From assembly GCA_963829505.1 (NCBI GenBank), contig CAWHIL010000001.1, positions 1,364,001-1,428,000 on the forward strand: 64,000 nucleotides of DNA, in the 5' to 3' direction. Of the stretch, positions 7,777-16,399 are shown piece by piece (within the stretch, counting starts at the first letter, position 1; every line of letters begins with the position of its first letter). The translations under genes and the position numbers were made by a program. The notes under the pieces were generated by a model that had not been told where the DNA came from, did not search any database, and saw nothing but the letters and a program-made list of their open reading frames with translations. Origin of the DNA: Roseiarcus sp963829505. GTDB lineage: Bacteria > Pseudomonadota > Alphaproteobacteria > Rhizobiales > Beijerinckiaceae.

Positions 7777-9005
7777 GTTTTGCCCGGACGAGCGTCGTCG
7801 TTGGTCTGGCGATTGTCGTGGTCGCCGTCGGCGCCGTGTACGCGCCGGCGACCGTCGATCGATTTTGGCCGACGATGGGACCTGTCGCTCATGGGGCTCA
7901 CGATCGGGTGTTCGGCGCCCCGCCGGCGGCCGCCGCCGGTCAGGCGCAGGCCCAGGCCGGCGCACAAGGCGCGGGCCCGCAAGGCGGCCCCGCCCCGATC
8001 GTCGTCACTGTGACCCCGGCGAAGCAGGCCGACTTCCCTGTCGTGCTCGACAGTCTGGGTCAGGTCCAGGCGTTCAACACCGTGCTCGTCAGGGCGCGGG
8101 TGGACGGCCAGATCGAGAAGATCGCCTTCAAGGAGGGGCAGATGGTCAACGAGGGCGACCTCCTCGCCCAGATCGACCCGCGTCCCTTCCAGGCCGTCCT
8201 CGACCAGGCGGTCGCGAAGAAGGCCCAGGACGAGGCGACCCTGGCCAACGCCAAGCTCGACCTTCAGCGCTACGCGACGCTCGCCAAGCAGGATTTCGCC
8301 ACCAAGCAGCAGCTCGACACCCAGAACGCGCTCGTCAACCAGTTGACCGCGACCATCGCCGCCGACGCGGCCACGATCGATGCGGCGAAGGTCCAGCTCG
8401 GTTACACGACAATCCGTGCGCCGCTGACGGGCCGCGCGGGCTTGCGCCTGATCGACGAGGGCAACCTCGTCAACGCCGGCCAGCAGACCGGGATCGTGTC
8501 GATCGCTCAGCTTCAGCCGATCTCCGTGATTTTCACCGAGCCCCAGCAATACGTCGAGCAAATCAACACGGAGCTGGCCGCCGGCGCCCCCGAGGTCACC
8601 GTGCTCGATGCCGACGGCAAGAAAATCGCGACCGGCAAGCTTTCGGTGACGGACAACCAGGTCGATCTCGCGACCGGAACGATCCGCCTGAAGGCGGAGT
8701 TCGAGAACACGGACAACGCCCTCTGGCCGGGCCTCGCGGTCACGACCCGGCTGCAGACCGGCGTGTTGAAGAACGTCGTGACGATCCCCGCCGACGCCGT
8801 CCAGCACAGCGACAAGGGCCTTTACGTCTATGTTGTCGGCGACGACAACAAGGCGGAGATGCGGTTGGTGAAGGTGGCGCGGCAGAACACGACGACGGCG
8901 GCGATCGCGGACGGCCTGAAGGAAGGCGACCGCGTCGTGACGACCGGCGAGTTCCTGCTGCAGCCGGGGTCGGTCGTCTCGATCGATCCCGGCAAGGGAG
9001 CCTGA
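7773..9005 (+). CDS. RND efflux pump periplasmic adaptor (membrane fusion protein)
   Basis: The 410-residue protein of the AcrA/MdtA class links the inner-membrane RND pump to an outer-membrane channel. An N-terminal hydrophobic anchor (residues 8-25) is followed by an Ala/Gln/Gly-rich linker. The split biotinyl-lipoyl domain (VLVRARVDGQIEKIAFKEG and TTIRAPLTGRAGLRLIDEG) flanks a coiled-coil hairpin, followed by a beta-barrel domain (ISVIFTEPQQ) and the C-terminal membrane-proximal domain. AAGGA precedes the ATG. The permease gene starts five bases after the stop. No TolC-like channel or regulator gene is adjacent. Confidence 0.92.
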   Translation: MSFARTSVVVGLAIVVVAVGAVYAPATVDRFWPTMGPVAHGAHDRVFGAPPAAAAGQAQAQAGAQGAGPQGGPAPIVVTVTPAKQADFPVVLDSLGQVQAFNTVLVRARVDGQIEKIAFKEGQMVNEGDLLAQIDPRPFQAVLDQAVAKKAQDEATLANAKLDLQRYATLAKQDFATKQQLDTQNALVNQLTATIAADAATIDAAKVQLGYTTIRAPLTGRAGLRLIDEGNLVNAGQQTGIVSIAQLQPISVIFTEPQQYVEQINTELAAGAPEVTVLDADGKKIATGKLSVTDNQVDLATGTIRLKAEFENTDNALWPGLAVTTRLQTGVLKNVVTIPADAVQHSDKGLYVYVVGDDNKAEMRLVKVARQNTTTAAIADGLKEGDRVVTTGEFLLQPGSVVSIDPGKGA

Positions 9006-9010
9006 CGCGG

Positions 9011-12000
9011 ATGTTCGGCGGCATCTCCGCGCCCTTCATCCACCGTCCGGTCGCGACCACGCTTCTTATGGTCGCGATCTTCCTGGTCGGGATCGTGGCG
9101 TTTCCGTCCCTTCCGGTCGCGCCCCTGCCGCAGGTCGACTTTCCCACCATTTCGGTTTCGGCCTCGCTGCCGGGCGCGTCGCCCGACACGATGGCCACTT
9201 CCGTGGCGCAACCGCTCGAGCGGCAGATTGCGCAAATCCCCGGCGTCAGCCAGATGACGTCGACGAGTTCGCTCGGCGCCACCGGGATCACCGTGCAGTT
9301 CGATCTCGACCGCAACATCGACGCGGCCGCCAACGACATCCAGGCGGCGATCAACGCGGCTTCCGGGCAATTGCCGAAGAACCTGCCGAGCCCGCCGACC
9401 TATCGCAAGGTCAATCCGTCCGACACGCCGATCCTCATTCTTTCGGTCTCCTCCGACGTCGCGCCGATCATCGACGTCGACGACGCGGCCGAGAACATCC
9501 TCGCGCAGCGGATCAGCCAGATCTCGGGCGTTTCGCTCGTGAGGGTCGGTGGCCAGCAGACGCCCGCGATCCGCATCCAGATCGATCCGGCGAAGCTGGT
9601 CGAGAAGGGCCTTCAGCTCGAGGACGTCAGGGCGCAGATCGGCATCGCGACCGTCGACGCCCCGAAAGGCGCGATCATCGGCCAGAAGCAGGATTTCACG
9701 ATCTACGACAACGATCAGCTGACGACCGCCGACCCCTGGAACAACGTCATCATCGCCTATCGCAACGGCGCGCCTGTCTACGTGCGCGACGTCGGCAAGG
9801 CGATCAGCGGCCCGACCGACACGACCCAGGCGGCCTGGTCGAACGGCAAGCGCGGCGTCTTCCTCGTCGTCTTCAAGCAGCCCGGCGCGAACGTCATCAC
9901 CACCGTCAATTCGATCAAGAAGACGCTCAAAACCCTCGAGGCGGCGATCCCGCCGAGCATTCACGTCAAGGTCCTGTCGGACCGCACGACGACCATCCGC
10001 GCCTCCGTCAACGATGTCGAGCGGACGCTGCTGCTCACCATCGTTCTGGTCGTGGCGGTGATCTTCGTCTTCCTGCGCAGCCTCTGGGCGACCATCATCC
10101 CGAGCATCACTGTGCCGCTTGCGCTGCTCGGCGCCTGCGCGCTCATGTGGGCGGCAAGCTACAGCCTCGACAACCTGTCGCTGATGGCCTTCACCATCGC
10201 CGTCGGCTTCGTCGTCGACGACGCGATCGTGATGCTGGAGAACATCACCCGCCACATCGAGGAGGGCGAGAAGCCGTTCGAGGCGGCGCTGAAAGGCTCG
10301 GCCGAGATCGGCTTCACGATCATCTCGATCTCGGTGTCGCTGGTCGCCGTGCTGATCCCGCTGCTCATGATGGGCGGCATCATCGGGCGCCTCTTCCGCG
10401 AGTTCTCGGTCACGATCGCCATGACGATCGCGGTCTCGGCCTTCGTCGCGCTGACGCTGACGCCGATGATGGCCTCGCGCTTTCTGAAAGCGCACGACGA
10501 GGAGCGGCACGGAAAACTGTTCAACATGAGCGAGCGCGCCTTCGTCGGCCTCGCGCGCGGCTACGAGCTTGCGCTCGACTTCGTGCTCCGCCACCGGTTC
10601 GCGACGCTTCTGACCTTCATCGCAACCGTCGCGGCGACGGTCTATCTCTTCACCGTCATCCCGAAGGGCTTTTTCCCGCAGCAGGACACCGGCATCGTCT
10701 TCGGCACCACGGAAGCGGGTCAGGACATCTCGTTCCCCGCCATGTACAAGCTGCAGGAGCAGGCGGGCGCGGTCATCATGAAGGACCCCGCCGTCGACAC
10801 GATGGCGATGGGGCTTGGCGTCGGCGTCGGCAACGCGTCCCAGAACAACGGGCGCATGTTCATCACGCTCAAACCCCGCGAGGAGCGTGACGTCGACGTG
10901 TTCCAGGTGATCGCGCGCCTGCGGCCGCAACTCGCGAAGATTTCAGGCCTGAAGGTCTACCTCCAGGCCGCGCAGGACGTCACCGTGGGCGCCCGCGCCG
11001 CCCGGACGCAGTTCCAGTACACGCTTCAAGACGCAAACGTCGACGAACTCAACGCCTGGGCGCCCAAAATCCTCGACAAGCTGAAGTCGCTGCCGCAACT
11101 GCGCGACGTCGCCACCGACCAGCAGAACGCCGGCACCACGCTGACGCTCAAGATCGACCGCGAGATGGCCTCACGCTACGGCATTCAGCCGCAGCTGATC
11201 GACGATACGCTCTACGACGCGTTCGGACAGCGTCAGGTCGCGCAATATTTCACGCAGGTGAATACCTACGAGGTCGTCCTCGAGGCGCTGCCGGGCGAGC
11301 TTGGCGACCCGGCGACGCTCGACAAGCTCTATATCCGCTCGCCCGTCAGCGGCCAGATGGTGCCGATGTCGGCCTTCGCCAAATGGACGACCGCTCCGGT
11401 CCAGCCGCTCTCGATCAACCACCAGGGGCAGTTTCCCGCGATCACCATCAGCTTCAATCTCGCGCAAGGCGTCGCGCTCGGCACTGCGACCGACGCGATC
11501 CAGAAGGCGATGCAGGAGCTCCAAGTTCCGATCAGCCTGACGACCACCTTCCAGGGCAACGCCCAGGCCTTCCAGGATTCGCTGACCACTGTGCCGCTGC
11601 TCATCCTCGCGGCGCTGGTGACGGTCTACATCATCCTCGGCATTCTCTACGAGAGCTTCATCCACCCGCTGACCATCCTCTCGACCCTGCCGTCGGCGGG
11701 CCTCGGCGCGCTCGCGACGCTGATGCTGTTCGGCTACGAGTTCAGCCTGATCGCGCTCATCGGCACGATCCTGCTCATCGGCATCGTGAAGAAGAACGGC
11801 ATCATGATGGTCGATTTCGCCATCGCCGCCGAGCGCGACCAAGGCCTCTCCTCGGTCGAGGCGATCCGCCAGGCGGCGCTCTTGCGCTTCCGCCCGATCA
11901 TGATGACGACGATGGCGGCCCTCCTCGGCGCCGTGCCGCTGATGCTGAGCCACGGAACGGGGTCGGAACTGCGCCAGCCGCTCGGCTACACGATGTTCGG

Positions 12001-12232
12001 CGGCCTGCTCGTCAGCCAGGCGCTGACGCTCTTCACGACGCCGATCGTCTATCTCTACCTCGACCGCCTGGCGCACTGGCTGACCGGCGCCTCGGCGAAG
12101 GGCCGGGGCGAGGACAAGGGCGAGCCGGGCGACGGACCGAAGCCGGACGAGCGCCAGCCGACGCTACCCTTCCCGGCGGACGCGCCACGCGAGCCCGCCT
12201 GGGCCGACGAACGCGCCAAGGCCGCGGAGTAG
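9011..12232 (+). CDS. RND multidrug efflux permease (HAE1 family, MdtB/MdtC-like)
   Basis: The 1,073-residue inner-membrane proton-drug antiporter has the standard RND architecture. The N-terminal helix (FIHRPVATTLLMVAIFLVGI) is followed by a large periplasmic porter loop, helices 2-6 with the proton-relay motif FVVDDAIVMLENITRHIE near residue 405, a second periplasmic loop, and helices 8-12 with GIVKKNGIMMVDFA near 935. The charged C-terminal tail is cytoplasmic. IHRPVATTLLM at the start resembles MdtB/MdtC more than AcrB. The frame is open upstream inside the adaptor gene, but ATG 9011 begins the family sequence. Substrate cannot be predicted. Confidence 0.93.
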   Translation: MFGGISAPFIHRPVATTLLMVAIFLVGIVAFPSLPVAPLPQVDFPTISVSASLPGASPDTMATSVAQPLERQIAQIPGVSQMTSTSSLGATGITVQFDLDRNIDAAANDIQAAINAASGQLPKNLPSPPTYRKVNPSDTPILILSVSSDVAPIIDVDDAAENILAQRISQISGVSLVRVGGQQTPAIRIQIDPAKLVEKGLQLEDVRAQIGIATVDAPKGAIIGQKQDFTIYDNDQLTTADPWNNVIIAYRNGAPVYVRDVGKAISGPTDTTQAAWSNGKRGVFLVVFKQPGANVITTVNSIKKTLKTLEAAIPPSIHVKVLSDRTTTIRASVNDVERTLLLTIVLVVAVIFVFLRSLWATIIPSITVPLALLGACALMWAASYSLDNLSLMAFTIAVGFVVDDAIVMLENITRHIEEGEKPFEAALKGSAEIGFTIISISVSLVAVLIPLLMMGGIIGRLFREFSVTIAMTIAVSAFVALTLTPMMASRFLKAHDEERHGKLFNMSERAFVGLARGYELALDFVLRHRFATLLTFIATVAATVYLFTVIPKGFFPQQDTGIVFGTTEAGQDISFPAMYKLQEQAGAVIMKDPAVDTMAMGLGVGVGNASQNNGRMFITLKPREERDVDVFQVIARLRPQLAKISGLKVYLQAAQDVTVGARAARTQFQYTLQDANVDELNAWAPKILDKLKSLPQLRDVATDQQNAGTTLTLKIDREMASRYGIQPQLIDDTLYDAFGQRQVAQYFTQVNTYEVVLEALPGELGDPATLDKLYIRSPVSGQMVPMSAFAKWTTAPVQPLSINHQGQFPAITISFNLAQGVALGTATDAIQKAMQELQVPISLTTTFQGNAQAFQDSLTTVPLLILAALVTVYIILGILYESFIHPLTILSTLPSAGLGALATLMLFGYEFSLIALIGTILLIGIVKKNGIMMVDFAIAAERDQGLSSVEAIRQAALLRFRPIMMTTMAALLGAVPLMLSHGTGSELRQPLGYTMFGGLLVSQALTLFTTPIVYLYLDRLAHWLTGASAKGRGEDKGEPGDGPKPDERQPTLPFPADAPREPAWADERAKAAE

Positions 12233-12273
12233 GCGCGATTTCAAGTCAGCGGCCGCAGGCCAGCCTCGCGCCC

Positions 12274-12302
12274 TGGCAATTGCACATCAAGTATGATATA
12301 AT
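12274..12302 (+). promoter_or_regulatory. Candidate promoter of the ParD-like antitoxin
   Basis: A perfect TATAAT at 12297-12302 stands 17 bases after TGGCAA (12274-12279, four of six matches to TTGACA), in an unusually AT-rich patch 36 bases before the antitoxin ATG. No convincing operator palindrome was seen. Confidence 0.5.
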
Positions 12303-12337
12303 GTGACAAAATTTAACGTGTCCGAAGGGCGAGTCCG

Positions 12338-12625
12338 ATGTCCGGGATTGAACGTCTTACCGTCACCCTCCCCGCCGAAATGGCCGCGGTCGTGAAGAGC
12401 GCGGTAGCGTCAGGCGACTACGCTTCGACGAGCGAAGTCGTCCGCTCCGCTTTGCGCGACTGGAAGCTGAAGCGCGCCTTGCAGATCAAAGAGCTTGAAG
12501 CCCTTAAGGCCGACCTTGCGGTTGGGCTCGCCGACGTCGCCGCCGGCCGTGTCAAGAGCTTCGATCCGACCCGGATTATCGAGCGAGGGAGGAAGCTATT
12601 AGCCGACCGCTCGCCCTCCGTCTGA
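12338..12625 (+). CDS. ParD-like type II antitoxin, apparently without a toxin
   Basis: The 95-residue protein begins with a ribbon-helix-helix DNA-binding domain (ERLTVTLPAEMAAVVKSAV, then YASTSEVVRSALRDW). A toxin-binding C-terminal arm follows, as in ParD/CopG antitoxins that neutralise ParE and repress their own promoter. The usual overlapping parE is missing: the stop is followed within 26 bases by the convergent msrA end. It is therefore an orphan antitoxin, either a leftover or an anti-addiction/regulatory protein. The C-terminal KSFDPTRIIERGRKLL fits ParD rather than RelB. Confidence 0.85.
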   Translation: MSGIERLTVTLPAEMAAVVKSAVASGDYASTSEVVRSALRDWKLKRALQIKELEALKADLAVGLADVAAGRVKSFDPTRIIERGRKLLADRSPSV

Positions 12626-12650
12626 CCGAGAAAAGGGAAGCCTCCGCCGG

Positions 12651-13169
12651 CTACTCCGCAGCCGCGCGCTTCGGCAGCACCCAGTTCGGCCTTGCGAAGT
12701 GGCAGGTGTAGCCGCCGGGATACCGCTCGAGATAGTCCTGATGCTCGGGCTCGGCCTCCCAGAACGCGCCAACGGGGACGACTTCCGTCACGACCTTGCC
12801 CGGCCATAGACCGGACGCCTCGACGTCGGCGATCGTGTCGAGCGCGACCCGCTTCTGCTCCTCATCGGTGAAATAGATGGCGGAGCGGTAGCTGCGGCCC
12901 ATGTCGTTGCCCTGGCGGTTGCGGGTCGTGGGATCGTGGATCTGGAAAAAGAATTCGAGAACCCTGCGGTAGCTCGTCTTCGCCGGATCGAACACGATCT
13001 CGATCGCCTCGGCGTGGTCGCCGTGCCTGCGGTAGGTGGCGTTCGGAGTCTTGTCGTCGCCGGTGTAGCCTACGCGGGTCGAGATCACGCCCGGCATGCG
13101 GCGGATCAGATCCTGCATGCCCCAGAAACATCCGCCCGCCAGCACGGCGCGCTCGGTCGAATTGGCCAT
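12651..13169 (-). CDS. msrA: Peptide-methionine (S)-S-oxide reductase
   Basis: The 172-residue repair enzyme reduces methionine sulfoxide in proteins. The catalytic motif GCFWGMQ lies at residues 13-19 (Cys14), and the family segments GYTGDDKTPNATYR, GDHAEAIEIVFDP and GRSYRSAIYFTD follow. The usual C-terminal resolving cysteines are reduced to one (YTCHFARPNW), so recycling may use thioredoxin directly. ATG 13169 begins the conserved sequence. It converges with the ParD-like gene. Confidence 0.94.
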   Translation of the reverse strand: MANSTERAVLAGGCFWGMQDLIRRMPGVISTRVGYTGDDKTPNATYRRHGDHAEAIEIVFDPAKTSYRRVLEFFFQIHDPTTRNRQGNDMGRSYRSAIYFTDEEQKRVALDTIADVEASGLWPGKVVTEVVPVGAFWEAEPEHQDYLERYPGGYTCHFARPNWVLPKRAAAE

Positions 13170-13269
13170 GGAACCGCTCCCTCGTTCGAAATGACGCGTG
13201 AAACTTTCTCTTCGCAGGCAACCTGGCCTCCGTTACCGCCCCTTTCAAGGCGCCGCCCCCTTCGTGTCA

Positions 13270-13316
13270 CTTCGTGTCCTTTGGGGGTGAAAGACTTAAC
13301 CACAAAGGACACGAAG
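13270..13316. repeat. Inverted repeat (CTTCGTGTCCTTTG / CAAAGGACACGAAG)
   Basis: Perfect 14-base arms at 13270-13283 and 13303-13316 enclose a 19-base loop in the 210-base spacer between msrA and uppP. The sequence belongs to the family 'ttcgtgtcctttgtggttaa' that recurs in many proteobacterial genomes. It is probably a mobile or palindromic intergenic repeat rather than a dedicated terminator, since no T run follows. Confidence 0.7.
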
Positions 13317-13379
13317 AAGGCGCGAAGAACGCCCCGCCGGGGTTGCATTTCCGCCCGGCGTGTGGCGCCGTCCGCCGCC

Positions 13380-14240
13380 ATGCTGACCATCCTCCAGGCC
13401 CTCATCCTCGGCGCCCTTCAGGGCGTGACCGAACTCTTCCCGATCTCGAGCCTCGGCCATACCGTGATCCTGCCGTCGCTGTTCGGCTGGCGGATCGACC
13501 AGGCGGACCCGGCGTTTCTCACCTTCATCGTCGTGACGCATCTCGCGACGGCGCTCGTGCTCCTCGGCTTCTTCTGGAGCGACTGGCTGAAGATCGCCGC
13601 CGGCTTCGTCCGTTCGCTCCGGGAGCGGGCGATCGACCCGAAGGACGCCTACGCGCGGCTCGGCTGGCTCATTGTCGTGAGCTCCATTCCGGTCGGCCTG
13701 CTCGGCATCCTGTTCGAGAAACAGCTCTCGGCGCTCTTCGCCGTGCCGCTCTATGCGGGCGTCTTTCTCTTCCTCAACGGCCTCCTGCTCTACGGCGTCG
13801 AACGCCTCATCGAGCGCCAGCCGCAGGCCGAGACTTTGTCCTACGCCCGGATCGCGCAAATGAGCTGGGGGGACGCCGTCAAGGTCGGCGTCATGCAATG
13901 CCTGGCGCTCCTGCCGGGCTTCTCGCGCACCGGCGCCTCGCTCGCCGGCAGCCTGATCGCCGGCCTGACGCACGAGGACGCCGCGCGCTACGCCTTCCTG
14001 ATCGCGACGCCGATCATCTTCGCCGCGGCGCTGCTCAAGATCCCCGAATTGACGCTGTCGGGCGAGAACGTCAGCGCGACGCCGTTCGTCGTCGGGGCGC
14101 TGGCGTCGGCGATCGGGGCTTACGTGTCGGTGCGCTATCTCACCGATCACTTCAAGACGCGCACCCTCGTGCCGTTCGCCTGGTACTGCCTCGCCGCGGG
14201 GGCGGTCGCGGTTGCGTTCTCGCTGCTCAGGCCCTGGTGA
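13380..14240 (+). CDS. uppP: Undecaprenyl-diphosphatase (bacitracin-resistance family)
   Basis: The 286-residue multi-pass membrane phosphatase recycles undecaprenyl pyrophosphate, the lipid carrier of peptidoglycan and exopolysaccharide. The two family motifs are present: GALQGVTELFPISSLGHTV near residue 11 and LLPGFSRTGASLAGSL near 175. About eight hydrophobic segments can be traced. The ATG at 13380 starts the family sequence. The Leu in FPISSLGHT, where most members have Ser, is a known subgroup variation. Carrier recycling would serve the exosortase-associated EPS pathway at the start of the window. Confidence 0.94.
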   Translation: MLTILQALILGALQGVTELFPISSLGHTVILPSLFGWRIDQADPAFLTFIVVTHLATALVLLGFFWSDWLKIAAGFVRSLRERAIDPKDAYARLGWLIVVSSIPVGLLGILFEKQLSALFAVPLYAGVFLFLNGLLLYGVERLIERQPQAETLSYARIAQMSWGDAVKVGVMQCLALLPGFSRTGASLAGSLIAGLTHEDAARYAFLIATPIIFAAALLKIPELTLSGENVSATPFVVGALASAIGAYVSVRYLTDHFKTRTLVPFAWYCLAAGAVAVAFSLLRPW

Positions 14241-14253
14241 GGTTTTGCCCGCG

Positions 14254-14371
14254 TGTAGGCGCGCTCGCCGAGCGCGCTGCGGGGTCAGCGACCCCCCTCT
14301 ACATCGCGGACGCGGCCCGCGTGTAGGCGCGCTCGCTGAGCGCGCTGCGGGGTCAGCGACCCCGCGCTACA
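14254..14371. repeat. Two copies of a ~50-bp TGTAG...CTACA palindromic repeat
   Basis: Copies at 14254-14303 and 14322-14371 share boundary TGTAGGCGCGCTCG and two small hairpins, GCGCTC..GAGCGC and GGGGTC..GACCCC; the second closes with GCGCTACA. Two more copies lie at 21763-21824 and 21946-22007. They fill the spacer between uppP and the next gene on the opposite strand and may act as a bidirectional transcription stop. Confidence 0.85.
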
Positions 14372-14387
14372 CCGCCGGCGCGGATGC

Positions 14388-14609
14388 CTACTCGCGCTCG
14401 GGCGCGCTCTGGAACCAGGCGAAGGCGAACAAGGCAAGGGCCAGGATCAGCGAGCCGAGGCCGTGCTTGTAGTGGATCTTGTCGAGGCCCGCCTCGTAGC
14501 CCGGCAGGAACGCGGGCAGGTCCGTTGCCGGCGTCAGCCAGTAATACACCGCAAGCGCGAGGAACACGAGGCCGATCAGGCCGGCGATCAGGGGCAGGGG
14601 TCGCATCAT
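14388..14609 (-). CDS. Small hypothetical membrane protein
   Basis: The 73-residue protein has two hydrophobic segments (residues 7-26, LIAGLIGLVFLALAVYYWL, and 51-66, LILALALFAFAWFQ) separated by LPAFLPGYEAGLDKIHYKHG. It resembles small two-helix inner-membrane proteins of unknown function found in Hyphomicrobiales. ATG 14609 is the first of two adjacent Met codons. It lies 81 bases downstream of the phosphatase gene on the same strand. Confidence 0.7.
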   Translation of the reverse strand: MMRPLPLIAGLIGLVFLALAVYYWLTPATDLPAFLPGYEAGLDKIHYKHGLGSLILALALFAFAWFQSAPERE

Positions 14610-14690
14610 GGCGCCGATGTAGCCGATGGCGACGGCGGCGCCAAGAAGGCGCCAGGCGGCGACAACGGATCGGCTGTGGATCGTTCGGTT

Positions 14691-15362
14691 TCAGTCGTCC
14701 ATCAGCGCCGCGACAGCCTCGGCGAGTTCGTCGAAATGCGAGATCACCCGGTCGGGACCGAGTTCGGTCACGGGCACGTCGGTATAGCCGAAGTCGACCG
14801 CGATCACCGGCAGGCCGGCGGCGCGCGCGCATCGGATGTCGGTCGCCGAATCGCCGACGAGGATCGCCCGCTCGAGCCGCCCGCCGGCCGCCTCGATCGT
14901 GCCGATCAGCGGCTTCGGGTCGGGCTTGGCCACGCCGAACGTGTCCTGCCCGCAGATGAAGGCGAAGCGGTCGGCGACGCGGAGGCGCTCGATCAGGAGC
15001 TTCGCCGAAGCCTCGACCTTGTTGGTGCAGATCGCCTGGCGCCATCCCGCCGCGGCGAAGGCGTCCAGCGCGCGCCTCACTCCGGGATAGAGCTTCGAAT
15101 GAACCGCGATGTGGGCGTTGTAATGGGCGAGAAAGTCGCCGAACAGGGTCTCTAGCCGCTGCGGCGACAATTCGCGCCCCGAAGCCGCGAAGCCGCGCTG
15201 GATGAGGGCCCGCGCGCCCGCCCCGAGCAACGACCTTGCGCTTTCGACCGGAACCCCGGCCAGCCCCTCGCGGTCGAGCACGAAGTTCAGCGTGCCGATA
15301 AGGTCGCCGGCCGTATCGGCGAGCGTGCCGTCGAGGTCGTAGACGATGGTCGGCGCGTCCAT
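14691..15362 (-). CDS. gph: Phosphoglycolate phosphatase (HAD superfamily)
   Basis: The 223-residue HAD hydrolase is expected to dephosphorylate 2-phosphoglycolate. Nucleophile motif I is VYDLDGTLADT (Asp9, Asp11). A helical cap follows, then motif II ICTNKVEASAK, the motif III Lys near VAKPDPKPL, and motif IV VGDSATDIRCARAAG. Cap type and length fit Gph, though other small phosphatases of this subfamily look alike. Start Met 15362 gives the compact family N-terminus. Confidence 0.85.
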   Translation of the reverse strand: MDAPTIVYDLDGTLADTAGDLIGTLNFVLDREGLAGVPVESARSLLGAGARALIQRGFAASGRELSPQRLETLFGDFLAHYNAHIAVHSKLYPGVRRALDAFAAAGWRQAICTNKVEASAKLLIERLRVADRFAFICGQDTFGVAKPDPKPLIGTIEAAGGRLERAILVGDSATDIRCARAAGLPVIAVDFGYTDVPVTELGPDRVISHFDELAEAVAALMDD

Positions 15363-15404
15363 CAGGCGCTTCGGACTGCGGTTTTGTTTTGCCGCGTAGG
15401 CGCC

Positions 15405-15560
15405 GTCTGCGCCCCCGCCCCCCTTGTGGGGGCGGGACGGGGTGGGGGGTCACGCCGAACGGGGAGATTTGCTTCGGCGCAAAGGCTCACGATTCCGGGC
15501 GGTGCGACCCCCCTCCTCAATCCTCCCCCACAAGAGGGGGAGGAGGCGCTGCCTCGCCGT
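15405..15560. repeat. Paired GC-rich intergenic repeat between gph and the YmdB-type gene
   Basis: The 218-base spacer 15363-15580 holds two facing copies of the 'plain GGGG..CCCC' type repeat. One is centred on GCCCCCGCCCCCCTTGTGGG (about 15409-15445), the other on CCTCCCCCACAAGAGGGGGA (about 15520-15545). They can pair as a long imperfect hairpin. No ORF in this spacer looks genuine. Confidence 0.6.
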
Positions 15561-15580
15561 CCGAGCAAACCTGTCATGGC

Positions 15581-16399
15581 TCAGTCCCAGAACGCCGGCC
15601 GCGCCTCGCTGAGGCAGCCGCCGAGGCGCACCGGCGCGATCGCCTGGGCGCGGCCGCCGGCGGCGATGTCGACCGCGACCGCGCAAAGCGTCGCCGGCCC
15701 GTTCGCCGGCTCGAAACGGCCCGAGGGGATGCGCCGGGTGAAGCGCCGGAGCGGCTCGTCCTTCTCCATGCCGATGACCGAATTGTAGTCGCCGGTCATC
15801 CCGACGTCGGTGACGAAGCCGGTGCCCCCGGCGAGGATGCGATGGTCGGCGCTCGGCACGTGCGTGTGGGTTCCGACCATCAGGCTCGCCCGCCCGTCGG
15901 CGTAGAAGGCGAGCGCCGTCTTCTCGCTCGTCGCCTCCGCGTGCACGTCCACCACCACCGCCTCGCAGGCGGCGCCGAGCGGGCAGGCGGCAAGCTCCCG
16001 GTCGAGCGCGGCGAACGGGTCGTCGAGCGCCTCCATGAAGATGCGCCCGAGCAGGTTCGCGACGAGCAGGCGCGCCCCCCTGGCGTTCTCGACGAGCGTC
16101 GCCCCCCGGCCGGGCGTGCCGGGCGGATAATTGGCGGGGCGCACGAGACGCGGCTGGCGCTCGATGAACACCAGCGCCTCGCGCTGGTCGAAGGCGTGGT
16201 TGCCGAGCGTCACGGCGTCGACGCCGGCCGCGAGGAACTCCTCGAGGATCGCCTCGCTGATGCCGAAGCCGCCGGCGGCGTTCTCGCCGTTGACGATGAT
16301 GAAATCGAGCCGCCAGCGCTCGCGCAGGAGCGGCGCCTTCTCGATGACCGCGGCGCGACCCGAGCGCCCGACGATGTCGCCGATGAACAGAAGGCGCAT
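15581..16399 (-). CDS. YmdB-type metallophosphoesterase (cyclic nucleotide phosphodiesterase)
   Basis: The 272-residue member of the TIGR00282/YmdB family is a di-metal phosphodiesterase shown in Bacillus to act on 2',3'-cyclic nucleotides and cAMP. Metal-ligand motifs are visible: MRLLFIGDIVGRSGR (Asp8), VNGENAAGG (Asn/Glu near 40), VTLGNHAFD (His near 70) and VGTHTHVPSADHR (two His near 180). It starts directly after the stop of the 5-formyltetrahydrofolate cyclo-ligase gene with no spacer, so the two are probably one transcript. The physiological substrate is unknown. Confidence 0.9.
   Translation of the reverse strand: MRLLFIGDIVGRSGRAAVIEKAPLLRERWRLDFIIVNGENAAGGFGISEAILEEFLAAGVDAVTLGNHAFDQREALVFIERQPRLVRPANYPPGTPGRGATLVENARGARLLVANLLGRIFMEALDDPFAALDRELAACPLGAACEAVVVDVHAEATSEKTALAFYADGRASLMVGTHTHVPSADHRILAGGTGFVTDVGMTGDYNSVIGMEKDEPLRRFTRRIPSGRFEPANGPATLCAVAVDIAAGGRAQAIAPVRLGGCLSEARPAFWD

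Noticed and set aside
8828..10930. A 700-codon open frame antisense to the RND permease
   Set aside because: Arg/Asp-rich mirror composition typical of the opposite strand of a GC-rich gene; the permease on the plus strand is unmistakable.
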